NCBI GenBank assembly: GCA_964636895.1
Contig: CAZWUW010000001.1
Span: 62,001-126,000, forward strand
Direction: 5' to 3'
Source: CAZWUW01 sp964636895
GTDB taxonomy: Bacteria > Bacillota > Thermincolia > Thermincolales > CAZWUW01
DNA: 64,000 nucleotides
The position numbers and the translations under genes were made by a program. The notes beneath the pieces were generated by a model, which saw only the letters and a program-made list of their open reading frames with translations, was not told the DNA's origin and made no database searches. Shown here one piece after another: positions 8,544 to 18,045 of this stretch. How positions within the stretch are numbered: the stretch's first letter is position 1; the number at the start of each line of letters is the position of its first letter.

Positions 8544-9923
8544 ATGGTACATTATAAATCCCGGATAGAATCTTCTTTTCGTGACCCCAGTGGATTTGTG
8601 TTTACTCATGAGGGTGTAATATTTAGGCAAGTAAATATGAGTTATAAAGAGCATTATGACTGGCTTATGGAATCTGGTCTATACGATAAATTGATAGCTG
8701 AGGAATTGTTGATTCCACATAATGAGACATTTATTGATGCAATTGCTGATGAGAATACATATAAAATTATCAGACCTGAAAAGATACCATTTATTTCGTA
8801 TCCTTATGAATGGTCTTTTAGCCAACTGAAACAAGCAGCTTTGACAACATTGCGCATCCAAAAGACGGCGATAGATTTTGGTATGGTTTTAAAAGATAGT
8901 AGTGCCTATAATATCCAATTCTTAAACGGGAAGCCTGTTTTTATCGACACACTTTCTTTTGAAAAATATTTTGAGGGAGACCCATGGATAGCTTACCGAC
9001 AGTTTTGTCAACACTTTTTAGCTCCGTTGGCCTTAATGAGTTTTACCGATATCAGATTGAGCCAACTGTTAAAAGTCTATCTTGACGGAATTCCCTTAGA
9101 CTTAACAACTAAATTATTGCCCATTAAGACAAGGTTTAAATTCTCACTGCTGTCCCATATCTATTTTCACGCCGCATCGCAAAAAAAATATCAGGATAAA
9201 CCTTTGAATTCCGGGAATAAAAGATTGAGTAAAACCGGTTTACTGGCAATAGTTGACAGTTTGGAAACGGCAGTAAAAAAACTTAAATGGTTACCAACGG
9301 GTACTGAATGGAGTGATTACTACGACAACAACAATTACTCCGATCATGCCTTTAATGATAAAAAAGGGTTTATCAATGAATGTCTTGATGAGATAAAACC
9401 TAAATCTGTATGGGATTTAGGAGCTAATATGGGTGTGTTCAGCGAACTAGCGGCAGGCAAAGGTGCTAATACGGTAGCTTTTGACATTGACCCGGCGGCT
9501 GTGGAAAAAAATTTTCTTAGATGTTCTCAAAAAAAAGAAAAGAATATCCTTCCGCTTGTATTAGATCTGGTAAACCCAAGCCCTGCTATAGGGTGGGGGA
9601 ATACCGAAAGGACATCTTTTGCCCAACGTGGACCGGCGGACATGGCTCTAGCTCTGGCACTGGTTCATCACTTGGCTATTTCTAACAATGTCCCACTACA
9701 AAAAATTGCACATTTTTTAAGCGGTTTATGTAAGCTTTTGATAATTGAATTTGTTCCCAAAGCAGACTCCCAAGTGCAAGTTCTTTTAGCCACCAGAAAA
9801 GATATTTTTAATGAATATAATCAACAAGATTTCGAAAAAGAGTTCAATAAATATTTTGCAATAATACGACATTTCAAAATCAAAGATTCAGAAAGAATAC
9901 TATACCTAATGCAGACAATGTAG
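8544..9923 (+). CDS. NoeA-like SAM methyltransferase with kinase-like N-terminus
   Basis: This 459-residue protein matches what I know of the nodulation-protein NoeA-like group. The first ~210 residues (RDPSGFVF, KDSSAYNIQFLNGKPVFIDT near 113-135) resemble a degenerate protein-kinase or phosphotransferase fold. The C-terminal half has a SAM motif VWDLGANMGVFSELA near 288-302, AFDIDP at the end of strand 2 and ALALVHHLAISN. The substrate is unknown. It sits between the YIDPGTGS protein and the sulfatase-like protein with short spacers, suggesting joint work on the exported glycan. GGGGAAATAAAGATA precedes the ATG. Confidence 0.78.
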   Translation: MVHYKSRIESSFRDPSGFVFTHEGVIFRQVNMSYKEHYDWLMESGLYDKLIAEELLIPHNETFIDAIADENTYKIIRPEKIPFISYPYEWSFSQLKQAALTTLRIQKTAIDFGMVLKDSSAYNIQFLNGKPVFIDTLSFEKYFEGDPWIAYRQFCQHFLAPLALMSFTDIRLSQLLKVYLDGIPLDLTTKLLPIKTRFKFSLLSHIYFHAASQKKYQDKPLNSGNKRLSKTGLLAIVDSLETAVKKLKWLPTGTEWSDYYDNNNYSDHAFNDKKGFINECLDEIKPKSVWDLGANMGVFSELAAGKGANTVAFDIDPAAVEKNFLRCSQKKEKNILPLVLDLVNPSPAIGWGNTERTSFAQRGPADMALALALVHHLAISNNVPLQKIAHFLSGLCKLLIIEFVPKADSQVQVLLATRKDIFNEYNQQDFEKEFNKYFAIIRHFKIKDSERILYLMQTM

Positions 9924-9953
9924 CGTTAGGAATGACGTAGAGAGGTAGACATC

Positions 9954-12506
9954 ATGAATGCTGACTTCAGGCAAAGAGCAATAAAAACTGTATCTGCAAC
10001 AGCCTTATTGGCACTGACATTATTGTTATTTGGTCCATTGCAGCTATACTACACCAATGTTTTAAATTTTCCATATTTTTTCGCGGATACATGGTATTTC
10101 TTTGTAATATTAACGTCAATTTGTATTTTAGTTTTATCAAGCGGTGCCTTATTATTAAAAGAAGCTGTGCATAAAAAAGTTATTTCCTTAATTTTTGTTC
10201 TTGCCTTTTTGTTTTGGTTACAAGGTAATGTTATATTGGTTAACTATGGCTTATTAGATGGTAAAGAAATCAACTGGGGCGACTATAAACTCTACGGTAT
10301 CTTAAACACGCTGATTTGGCTCTCGTTATTGGTAATAGGATATATAAAAAGTGAAATGATATATAAACTGATTAGTAAAGGAAGCGTTGCATTAATTATT
10401 GTACAAACCATTTCAATTCTTATCACTGGTTATCAGGCTCCTGAACAGCCGGAATGGAAACGATATACTGTTGAGGAGGAGGACAAATATACTTTTTCCA
10501 AGAAAAAAAATGTAATTATATTAGTGTTGGACACATTCCAAACAGACATTTTTCAAGAATTAATCAATGATAACAAAAAATATTCCGACCAATTCAAGGA
10601 TTTTACATATTTCAGGAATTCTTTGGGCGGATTTCCTTCGACTTTTCTCTCAATTCCATTAATTTTGACTGGCCGCTATTATGACAATTCAGTTCCTATT
10701 AGCCAATATCAAAAAGAAGCTTTTCTATCATCGTCAATTCCCTACATATTAAAAAAGAATGGATATCAAACAGAATTATATGTTGATAGAAGATTATTTT
10801 ATTGTGATCAATATGTAGCATCGAATATAAAGAAATCAAAGGATCTAAATGAAGTTGGAAATGATTTGATGTATACTTATAGGGTTACATTATTTAGGTA
10901 TATGCCTCATTATTTGAAGAAGTATTTTAATGATGTATTTACTGAAGCAAGTAATGGGGATTTGAGATTTGCAGATAAAGTTGTTAGTGAAATTAATGCC
11001 GACAGTGATAAATATGTTTTCAAATTTTTTCATCTTTGGGCGATTCACCCTCCATTTCATCTTAATGAACAATTAGAACTTGAAGAACAGGAATTCAGTC
11101 GTGAAGGGTATAAAGAGCAAGCAAAAGCTACACTTGAGATTACCGATAGATTTTTGACTGGGTTAAAAAAAATTGGGGCATACGACAACTCACTGATATT
11201 TATTGTGGGTGATCACGGCGCAAGTGCATCTGGTTTTTTTGGACTCAATGTTAAGGCGAGTGAGCACAGCGAATATAGTAAAAGTGTGAATAGAGTTAAA
11301 ACAAAACGAACGGTAGCTTCAGGGCTTCCGCTTATCCTGATTAAGCCTTTTGGTTCTAACAGGAATATGGAGATTTCCGATGCACCGGTTTCATTGTCTG
11401 ATATCCCCAAAACCGCAATTTCTGAACTAGGATTGACCGCTAATTTGCCAGGGGAAAATATGTTTAAAGTGAAACAATCCGAGTTTCGGGAGCGTAGATT
11501 TTTAGAGTACATCTGGAAGAACGAATATGTGAACGACCAGTATATGTCGGACATGGATGAATATGTTGTCAGCGGTTTTAGCTGGCTTAAGCAGTCGTGG
11601 CGGCCCACTTATAAGAAATATACATCGAAAGGTGTTGTGGATACCAGCCCGCATCCTTACAAGCTTGATTCCCGAATTACGTTTGGCAAGGCAGGTAACG
11701 CTGAACAATATCAGGGGATGGGTTGGAGTGGGCCGGACAACGGCTTTACTTGGACAGATGGGAAAAATGTGTCCTTGATAATACCGATAAAAAAGCCGGT
11801 TTCAAATCTTATGCTAAAGGCTAAAATTAGTCCATATATTGCTGGTGCTGTGCAAAAACAAAAAGTGCGAATTTATGTTGGGGGTAAAGTTCTGGGCGAA
11901 TGGGACGTCGTGTCAGGAGGCGAATACAATCTACTTATTTCAGAGAACTTTATAAAAAACGGGTGGTTGGAGCTATACTTTGAATTGCCTGATGCAATTT
12001 CGCCGGCGGAGTTAAGAATTAGTGATGAACCGCGCAAGCTGGGTATAGCTGTAAATTCTATAACAATATCAGAGATGCCGGAATATCAGTATGGTTCACC
12101 AATAATATTTGGCATGAAAGGTAATTATCTGCAATATCCGACAAAGGGATGGAGTAACCCAGAAAACAAGGCTACCTGGACTAATGGCGGTAGTGCTTCG
12201 TTACTGATTCCTTTTAAACAGTTGAACTCTGATATTGTATTGAAGGTAAATTTATTGCCTTTTGTAACCGAGCGTCACGCTATTCAAAAGGTGGAGGTTT
12301 ATATAAATAATAACCCAATTGGCCAATGGAAGGTCACTGCGGGGGGCGATTATACAATTACTGTCCCTAAAAAATACTTTAATGGATCTGTTGCCGAATT
12401 AAACTTTAAACTCCCGGATGCCATATCGCCGGCTAAGCTTGGGGTTAGTGCTGATACGCGTAATCTTGGGATCATGGTTAATTCCATAACTTTAACAGAA
12501 AAATAG
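9954..12506 (+). CDS. Membrane sulfatase/alkaline-phosphatase superfamily protein with two C-terminal repeats
   Basis: This 850-residue protein has about five membrane helices in residues 10-165. An alkaline-phosphatase-superfamily catalytic domain follows: NVIILVLDTFQTD near 186-198, GGFPSTFLSIPLILTG (likely nucleophile Ser/Thr region) and IVGDHGAS near 415-422 for metal binding. The layout recalls LtaS/EptA-type enzymes that transfer phospho-groups on the outer face of the membrane, or a sulfatase; which one cannot be told. Residues about 565-705 and 706-850 are two copies of a beta-rich module with GW(S)xP, FxLPDAISPA and DxRxLGIxVNSIT. Single copies end the proteins at 3751 and 12773. A 266-base spacer follows in which I see no gene. 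Confidence 0.8.
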   Translation: MNADFRQRAIKTVSATALLALTLLLFGPLQLYYTNVLNFPYFFADTWYFFVILTSICILVLSSGALLLKEAVHKKVISLIFVLAFLFWLQGNVILVNYGLLDGKEINWGDYKLYGILNTLIWLSLLVIGYIKSEMIYKLISKGSVALIIVQTISILITGYQAPEQPEWKRYTVEEEDKYTFSKKKNVIILVLDTFQTDIFQELINDNKKYSDQFKDFTYFRNSLGGFPSTFLSIPLILTGRYYDNSVPISQYQKEAFLSSSIPYILKKNGYQTELYVDRRLFYCDQYVASNIKKSKDLNEVGNDLMYTYRVTLFRYMPHYLKKYFNDVFTEASNGDLRFADKVVSEINADSDKYVFKFFHLWAIHPPFHLNEQLELEEQEFSREGYKEQAKATLEITDRFLTGLKKIGAYDNSLIFIVGDHGASASGFFGLNVKASEHSEYSKSVNRVKTKRTVASGLPLILIKPFGSNRNMEISDAPVSLSDIPKTAISELGLTANLPGENMFKVKQSEFRERRFLEYIWKNEYVNDQYMSDMDEYVVSGFSWLKQSWRPTYKKYTSKGVVDTSPHPYKLDSRITFGKAGNAEQYQGMGWSGPDNGFTWTDGKNVSLIIPIKKPVSNLMLKAKISPYIAGAVQKQKVRIYVGGKVLGEWDVVSGGEYNLLISENFIKNGWLELYFELPDAISPAELRISDEPRKLGIAVNSITISEMPEYQYGSPIIFGMKGNYLQYPTKGWSNPENKATWTNGGSASLLIPFKQLNSDIVLKVNLLPFVTERHAIQKVEVYINNNPIGQWKVTAGGDYTITVPKKYFNGSVAELNFKLPDAISPAKLGVSADTRNLGIMVNSITLTEK

Positions 12507-12772
12507 TGGAATCAAAAAAAGTCCACTTAACAAAAGGCAATACTGTAATTTACTTGTCAGTCATGAAGTATACTGTCAGCAGTTGACGATGAATAAGAAA
12601 TGTAACCATGGTATTGATGACCGAATTCTAGGCATGCATGTGCTATTTGTGAGACTTTAGTAAGGTGTAAGACCAGTGAAGACATATAGATATGGTCGCA
12701 TTAAATGGCAATATAATTTTAGATAGCGGCTGTTAACCGGCCCTAAATTGACACAAGTTGGGGGGGCAATAA

Positions 12773-14794
12773 GTGATTACATTCAAAAATGCAGATAAAA
12801 CCAAGTTAGCCATATTTTGTTTATTTTTCATTGAATTATTACTATTCTACGAATACTATCGCAGAGAAATATATCCCTACCATCCCGAAGGATGGGATCA
12901 AGTAGGATACTATAATAATTCGTTTAGGTATTTTTATTATTTTCTACAAAGGAACTGGCATGGATTTTATGATAACTTTTTGCCTCAAGGGATTCTACTT
13001 CAGTTAACAGTTGCGTTTTCATATCTGTTTTTTGGCATATCAAAATTCAATGGACCAATTATTATTTTTTTTATTTGGTTATTTTGTCAATATAAATTAA
13101 TAGATTTTTTTTCCGGACAGATGGGCCGTATGTTTGCGCTAATGATGTTAGGATTGTTTTTATCTACGTATTCTTACCATCATATTGTGGGCGGATTGGT
13201 TGATTTTAGACTGGATGTAGCAGGTGGTATTCTTTATGGAATATCTTTAATGTACCTTATTGAATCTCAGAGATTAACCAATAAAAAGAATTTTAATTAT
13301 TTCTTAATATCTGCTTTAACAGGTATTTTGGTTAGGACTAACTTGTTAGTTGTTTACATACCAGTAATGTTTTTTTATTCATTATTTTTATTAATGAAGA
13401 AACAATTCAAGCCTTTATTATGGGTCAGTTACATTAATAAATTTGTTAAGGGATATATAGTAGCAGTTATATTATTTATATTTGCGATTAAAGATAAATT
13501 TTATATGTATTATATAGGTCCAATATTTAATCAGGAGAATAACAATTTAGTAAAAACTATGCATGAAGCAATGAGGGTTAACCCCAATGAATGGTGGAAA
13601 TTTTATTCCTATTATTTAACAAATTTTACAAAAGCACATCTAGGAGCAATATTTATCATTCTATTAATAACTATACTGTTAATAATCGGATTTTACGGAA
13701 TATATATTTTTATAAAAAATAAAAAAAACCATAGTGAGATTGAATCTACTTGTGATTTTAAGAATCTTTTTATAGTTACTATTATTTATTTAATAATTCC
13801 TTTTATTCTTTATACAGCAAATGACTCAAAAAATCCTGTTGTGGCTACTACCTTGGTAATTCCTTTTTTGATATTAATTGGGGGAGTACTATCATTAATA
13901 ATCAATTATTTAAACCAAAATTTCAAAATGGTTATTTCAAAAATTGGGGTAGTTTGTTTAATAGTTGGATTTATTAATTACTTTATGTTTACTTCATCTA
14001 CTAGAGAATTTTTTATTAATATCAAAGGCCCTGAAATGGTAGCCAGAGAAATTAACAAAAGTGTATTTGAGTTAAATTTCAATGATATTAAATTATCTTT
14101 ATTGGATTTTAACGAGTTGAACGGATCATTATTAGAGTATCATGGATTTCTACAATATAATAGATTAATAAAATACGAAAAATTGCTACCTCATGGATAC
14201 GAGCTACCAACAAGTGAAAAAATTATTGAAAGTGTTTCAAATAGTGATATTGTAATTGATAATTTTAAGCCGGGTGGAAAAAAGTTTTTGCCTGTCTCTT
14301 TCAATAAAAATATAGAACATTATCGTCAAATAGCTTTACCAATAATTCGCAAAGACTTTATACGATTAGGAAGTGAATATAATACTGATTGGGGGACATA
14401 TCATATCTATTTTAAACCGCGAGTTATACTGGATAACAATTATGATGATTGGCTTGGGCAAGAGTTCTACATAAGGGTACCAGATATATTTTTAGGTAAG
14501 ATAAAAAAAGTATCAATCGAAGGTTCTGATCAAACATATTCCAACAAGAAAAACATTTTTTTTGATATTTATTTTTTTGGAACAGATAGTGAAAAGTTTA
14601 TACAACAAAGCAAGATATTTCCTCAGTATCAGAACGGAAAATATATAATAAATATAGATTTTCCTTCAAATGAAATTGTGTATGTTAAAATAAGAGCAAG
14701 TGAATCTTTTAATCCCTCCAAATTGGGGATTAATAAAGATACCAGAGAATTAGTTTTTTTGTATCCTAATATCATTAAAACTGAAAAAAAATAA
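12773..14794 (+). CDS. Polytopic membrane protein, probable GT-C type glycosyltransferase
   Basis: This 673-residue protein is extremely AT-rich at the DNA level. About nine to ten membrane helices span residues 12-415, with EGWDQVGYYNNSFR soon after the first helix; acidic residues in that first extracytoplasmic loop are typical of GT-C transferases that use polyprenyl-phosphate sugars. A soluble tail includes, from about 555, the beta-rich module ending FNPSKLGINKDTRELVF, also found at 3751 and 9954. GTG start after GGGGGGG. Next to a GtrB-like transferase and a small flippase-like protein, it fits the GtrC/ArnT role of attaching the flipped sugar. The family assignment is tentative. Confidence 0.65.
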   Translation: MITFKNADKTKLAIFCLFFIELLLFYEYYRREIYPYHPEGWDQVGYYNNSFRYFYYFLQRNWHGFYDNFLPQGILLQLTVAFSYLFFGISKFNGPIIIFFIWLFCQYKLIDFFSGQMGRMFALMMLGLFLSTYSYHHIVGGLVDFRLDVAGGILYGISLMYLIESQRLTNKKNFNYFLISALTGILVRTNLLVVYIPVMFFYSLFLLMKKQFKPLLWVSYINKFVKGYIVAVILFIFAIKDKFYMYYIGPIFNQENNNLVKTMHEAMRVNPNEWWKFYSYYLTNFTKAHLGAIFIILLITILLIIGFYGIYIFIKNKKNHSEIESTCDFKNLFIVTIIYLIIPFILYTANDSKNPVVATTLVIPFLILIGGVLSLIINYLNQNFKMVISKIGVVCLIVGFINYFMFTSSTREFFINIKGPEMVAREINKSVFELNFNDIKLSLLDFNELNGSLLEYHGFLQYNRLIKYEKLLPHGYELPTSEKIIESVSNSDIVIDNFKPGGKKFLPVSFNKNIEHYRQIALPIIRKDFIRLGSEYNTDWGTYHIYFKPRVILDNNYDDWLGQEFYIRVPDIFLGKIKKVSIEGSDQTYSNKKNIFFDIYFFGTDSEKFIQQSKIFPQYQNGKYIINIDFPSNEIVYVKIRASESFNPSKLGINKDTRELVFLYPNIIKTEKK

Positions 14795-14818
14795 ACGTTT
14801 ATTTGTAAGGAGTTGAAC

Positions 14819-15748
14819 ATGTTTAATCCTCATATTTCAGTTGTTACGCCGGTTTACAATTGTAAAGAATGTCTTCTAGAGTTATATCAAAGATTGAAAA
14901 AAACTCTAGAGCAAATAACTAGCGATTTTGAAATCATTATGGTAAATGACGCAAGTCCTGATAACGCCTGGGAAGTAATTAGGGATATTGCTAACCAAGA
15001 TAACAGAGTAAAAGGAATAAACTTATCGAGAAATTTCGGTCAGCATTATGCAATTACAGCTGGACTTGATTTTGCCAAAGGCGAGTGGGTTGTAGTAATG
15101 GATTGTGACTTGCAAGACCAGCCTGAGGAAATAGAAAAATTATATATTAAAGCTCAGGAGGGGTATGATGTTGTATTAGGGAAAAGGCATTACAGACAAG
15201 ACGGCTTTTTTAAGAAGTTGGGGTCAAAAATATTTTATTTAATTTTTAGTTATTTGACAGATACAGAACAGGATGGAACTATTGCAAATTTTGGAATTTA
15301 TAATAGCAAAGTAATTGATATTGTTAAAAGTATGAGGGAAAATCTAAGGTTTTTCCCTGTAATGGTCAAGTGGACAGGTTTCAATATAATTTCAATGGAT
15401 ATAGAGCACGCTGCAAGAGAGACTGGTAAATCCAGTTATACATTTAAGAAGATGTTAAATCTGGCGTTCGACGTTATGATTGCATTTTCGGACAAACCTT
15501 TGAGACTTACTGTTAAAACAGGGCTTATTATGTCGTTAACTTCATTTTCATATGCAACTTATATTGTTATACGTGCTTTATTTGGTATTAGAGCTATTGA
15601 GGGTTGGTCTAGTCTCATAGTATCAATATGGTTTCTATCAGGACTTACAATATTCATATTGGGGATTATTGGAACATATATAGGTAAGATTTTTGATGAA
15701 GTTAAAAAAAGACCAATTTATGTAGTTCAGGAGAAAATAAATGATTAG
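14819..15748 (+). CDS. Polyprenyl-phosphate glycosyltransferase, GtrB/ArnC/DPM1-like
   Basis: About 309 residues: a GT-A domain (SVVTPVYN, VNDASPDNAWE, MDCDLQDQPEE near 98-108, LSRNFGQHYAITAGLDFA) followed by two C-terminal membrane helices around residues 233-255 and 268-292. This is the plan of GtrB, ArnC and polyprenyl-phosphate hexose synthases, which load one sugar from a nucleotide donor onto undecaprenyl phosphate. The likely donor here is dTDP-Fuc4NAc made by the WecD/WecE genes that follow. The ATG at 14819 has AAGGAG six bases before it; a TTG at 14813 is too close. It overlaps the next gene by eight bases. Confidence 0.88.
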   Translation: MFNPHISVVTPVYNCKECLLELYQRLKKTLEQITSDFEIIMVNDASPDNAWEVIRDIANQDNRVKGINLSRNFGQHYAITAGLDFAKGEWVVVMDCDLQDQPEEIEKLYIKAQEGYDVVLGKRHYRQDGFFKKLGSKIFYLIFSYLTDTEQDGTIANFGIYNSKVIDIVKSMRENLRFFPVMVKWTGFNIISMDIEHAARETGKSSYTFKKMLNLAFDVMIAFSDKPLRLTVKTGLIMSLTSFSYATYIVIRALFGIRAIEGWSSLIVSIWFLSGLTIFILGIIGTYIGKIFDEVKKRPIYVVQEKIND

Positions 15749-16448
15749 AAAACTTGAGTGGGATTCAAATTTTTTTGGGCTTAATATTGCAGAAATCGAC
15801 CCAGCTAAAGTCGTTAGTGATACTATAGACATTGACGATTTTATAGCTAAAAACAATATAAATTTAGTTCAAACTTGTTGTAATATTAATGATATTAATA
15901 AAATTCATTTATTTGAGGGACATGGATTTCACTTTATTGATCTAAAAGTTACATATACATTGGATATTAAAAAAACAAATTTTTTACTATGTGATTATTC
16001 ACTAGCTAGTGAGAATGATGTTAAAATTTTAAAACAAATTGCTAAAGTCGCTTTCACTGACAGTAGGTATTATAGTATATTAAACCTTAATAAAAAAAAG
16101 ATTGATAATCTTTATGAAGTTTGGTTAGAAAAATCCGTTAATGGAAAATTTGATGATTATTGCTTAAAGGTATGTAATAATATGGATCCGATTGGTTTTG
16201 CAACTTTAAAATTATTTGATAAGAAAGCAAGAATAGGTTTAATCGGAATTAATCCACTTTTTCAAGGAAAAAGTTTTGGTTATAGACTATTAATGGCAGT
16301 TTATAATTTTTTAGTTAATAAGGAGGTCAATTCTTTAGAAGTTATTACCCAAGGCAAAAATGTTGTAGCACAAAATTTTTATATAAAACATGGATTTAAA
16401 ATAAAGGAGATAGAAAGCTGGTACTATAAGTTGTACGAAGGAAGGTAG
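15741..16448 (+). CDS. wecD: GNAT acetyltransferase, dTDP-fucosamine N-acetyltransferase (WecD-like)
   Basis: This 235-residue protein begins with LEWDSNFFGLNI, the WecD/RffC-type opening. It shares with E. coli WecD an AF.DSR segment, an NGKFDDYCL stretch, the acetyl-CoA-binding part (IGLIGINPLFQGKSFGYRL) and a C-terminal TQGKN...FYIKHGF...WYY pattern. WecD acetylates the 4-amino group of dTDP-Fuc4N to give dTDP-Fuc4NAc. The aminotransferase that makes dTDP-Fuc4N is two genes downstream, which strongly supports the assignment. CAGGAG precedes the ATG. Very low GC, like its neighbours. Confidence 0.85.
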   Translation: MIRKLEWDSNFFGLNIAEIDPAKVVSDTIDIDDFIAKNNINLVQTCCNINDINKIHLFEGHGFHFIDLKVTYTLDIKKTNFLLCDYSLASENDVKILKQIAKVAFTDSRYYSILNLNKKKIDNLYEVWLEKSVNGKFDDYCLKVCNNMDPIGFATLKLFDKKARIGLIGINPLFQGKSFGYRLLMAVYNFLVNKEVNSLEVITQGKNVVAQNFYIKHGFKIKEIESWYYKLYEGR

Positions 16449-16452
16449 TTTA

Positions 16453-16818
16453 ATGGGATATTTTTACATAGCCGGGACAATATTCTTTACAGTTTATGGC
16501 CAAATAATTCTAAAGTGGCGAATTGCTAAATATGCGGTTTTGCCTGTAGGAGTTTATAATAAAGTTATGTTTTTAGGTAATCTTCTATTTGATCCATATA
16601 TTTTTTCTGGTTTTGTATCAGCTTTTATAGCATCGCTTTTTTGGATGGCTTCACTAACAAAGTTTAATTTAAGTTTTGCTTATCCTTTTATGAGTTTTTC
16701 TTTTGTTTTAGTTTTTATTGTGTCAGTTTTTTTGTTTAGTGAACCAATAACTATCCATAAAATTGCAGGGCTTAGCTTAATTGTTTTAGGCATCATTGTA
16801 ACAAGTAGATCAGCGTAA
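16453..16818 (+). CDS. Four-helix EamA/SMR-type protein, possible polyprenyl-phosphate sugar flippase subunit
   Basis: This 121-residue protein is almost wholly hydrophobic with four membrane helices. It has GQIILKWRIAKY in helix 1 and AYPFMSFSFVLVFIVSVFLFSEP in helices 3-4, as in EamA/small-multidrug-resistance half-transporters such as ArnE and ArnF. Those flip undecaprenyl-phosphate aminoarabinose. Lying between WecD and WecE and next to a GtrB/ArnC-like transferase, this protein may flip undecaprenyl-phosphate Fuc4NAc, probably as a dimer. A drug exporter is the alternative but fits the context less well. GGAAGG before the ATG. Confidence 0.75.
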   Translation: MGYFYIAGTIFFTVYGQIILKWRIAKYAVLPVGVYNKVMFLGNLLFDPYIFSGFVSAFIASLFWMASLTKFNLSFAYPFMSFSFVLVFIVSVFLFSEPITIHKIAGLSLIVLGIIVTSRSA

Positions 16819-16837
16819 CAGATTGCGAGGATGAAAA

Positions 16838-18013
16838 ATGATACTTTTTAATATTCCGGTAGTAATAGGGAATGAAATGAAATATATTGAAGAAGTGTTG
16901 AGAAACCAGAAATTATCAGGTGATGGCGAATTTACGAAAAGATGTAATGTGTGGTTTGAAGAAAAAGTTAGCTGTAAAAAGGTCTTACTCACTAAGTCTT
17001 GTACCCATGCCCTTGAAATGTCAGCCATTTTGGCAGGAATAAATGAAGATGATGAAGTTATTATACCGTCATATACATTTATTTCGACTGCAAATGCTTT
17101 TGTTTTAAGAGGGGCAAAAATAGTTTTTGTAGATATTAGGCCTGATACCATGAACATTGATGAAAAACTAATAGAGGCAGCTATAACTGATAAAACAAGA
17201 GCTATTGTTGTAGTGCATTATGCTGGTGTTGCATGTGAAATGGACACAATTATGGAAATTGCAAATAAATATAACCTACTTGTCATTGAAGATGCTGCTC
17301 AGGGTGTAATGAGCACATACAAAGGTAAAGCTTTAGGTACTATTGGTCACTTAGGATGTTACAGTTTCCATGAAACTAAAAATTACAATTGTGGTGAGGG
17401 TGGAGCGCTACTTATAAATAATGAAGCCTATATTGAAAGGGCAGAGATTATTAGGGAGAAAGGCACCAACCGTTCGAGTTTTTTTAGGGGACAAGTTGAC
17501 AAATACACCTGGGTAGATATTGGATCCTCTTATCTTCCTAGTGAATTGAATGCTGCATTTTTATATGCCCAACTTGAAATGGCAGAAGATATTAACAAAA
17601 ACCGATTAAAAAGTTGGAACTTATATTATCACAGTCTAAAGCCATTAGCCGAGAAGGGTTTTATAGAATTACCTTTCGTTCCTAATGAAGTCGAACATAA
17701 TGGACATATGTTTTATATAAAAGTAAAGAATTTGGAAGAACGGAGTTTATTGATAAATTTTTTGAAGGAAAAAGATATTATGAGCGTTTTTCATTATGTT
17801 CCGTTACATAGCTCTGAAGCAGGAAAAAAGTTTGGTATATTTTGTGGCAAAGATATCTGTACAACCAAAGAGAGCGAGAGGCTTCTAAGATTGCCATTGT
17901 ATTACAATATAAAAAGTCAGGAAATTGAATTCATAATTGATATGATTATTGGCTTTTATTGTAAAGCTCCGGTGTTTCTTAAAGAAATTGCGGCGGCAAA
18001 AGAAAGAAGATAA
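16838..18013 (+). CDS. wecE: dTDP-4-amino-4,6-dideoxygalactose transaminase (WecE/RffA)
   Basis: This 391-residue PLP enzyme of the DegT/DnrJ/EryC1 family resembles E. coli WecE along its whole length. Shared segments include ANAFVLRGAKIVFVD, VHYAGVACEMDTIM, EDAAQGVMSTYKGKALGTIG, FHETKNY (the lysine forms the PLP Schiff base), EIIREKGTNRS and TTKESERLLRLPL. WecE converts dTDP-4-keto-6-deoxyglucose, the product of RfbB, to dTDP-Fuc4N using glutamate. RfbA and RfbB are encoded 2-4 kb downstream, so the whole route is local. It closes the AT-rich cassette; base composition becomes richer in G soon afterwards. Confidence 0.93.
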   Translation: MILFNIPVVIGNEMKYIEEVLRNQKLSGDGEFTKRCNVWFEEKVSCKKVLLTKSCTHALEMSAILAGINEDDEVIIPSYTFISTANAFVLRGAKIVFVDIRPDTMNIDEKLIEAAITDKTRAIVVVHYAGVACEMDTIMEIANKYNLLVIEDAAQGVMSTYKGKALGTIGHLGCYSFHETKNYNCGEGGALLINNEAYIERAEIIREKGTNRSSFFRGQVDKYTWVDIGSSYLPSELNAAFLYAQLEMAEDINKNRLKSWNLYYHSLKPLAEKGFIELPFVPNEVEHNGHMFYIKVKNLEERSLLINFLKEKDIMSVFHYVPLHSSEAGKKFGIFCGKDICTTKESERLLRLPLYYNIKSQEIEFIIDMIIGFYCKAPVFLKEIAAAKERR

Positions 18014-18045
18014 CTTTTTATTATAATCTATGGAGGACTTGATAA

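Noticed and set aside
12507..12772. Possible promoter (TATAAT near 12712) or small gene in the 266-base spacer
   Set aside because: No -35 at suitable spacing and no frame with a ribosome binding site; the AT-rich background makes an isolated TATAAT weak evidence.
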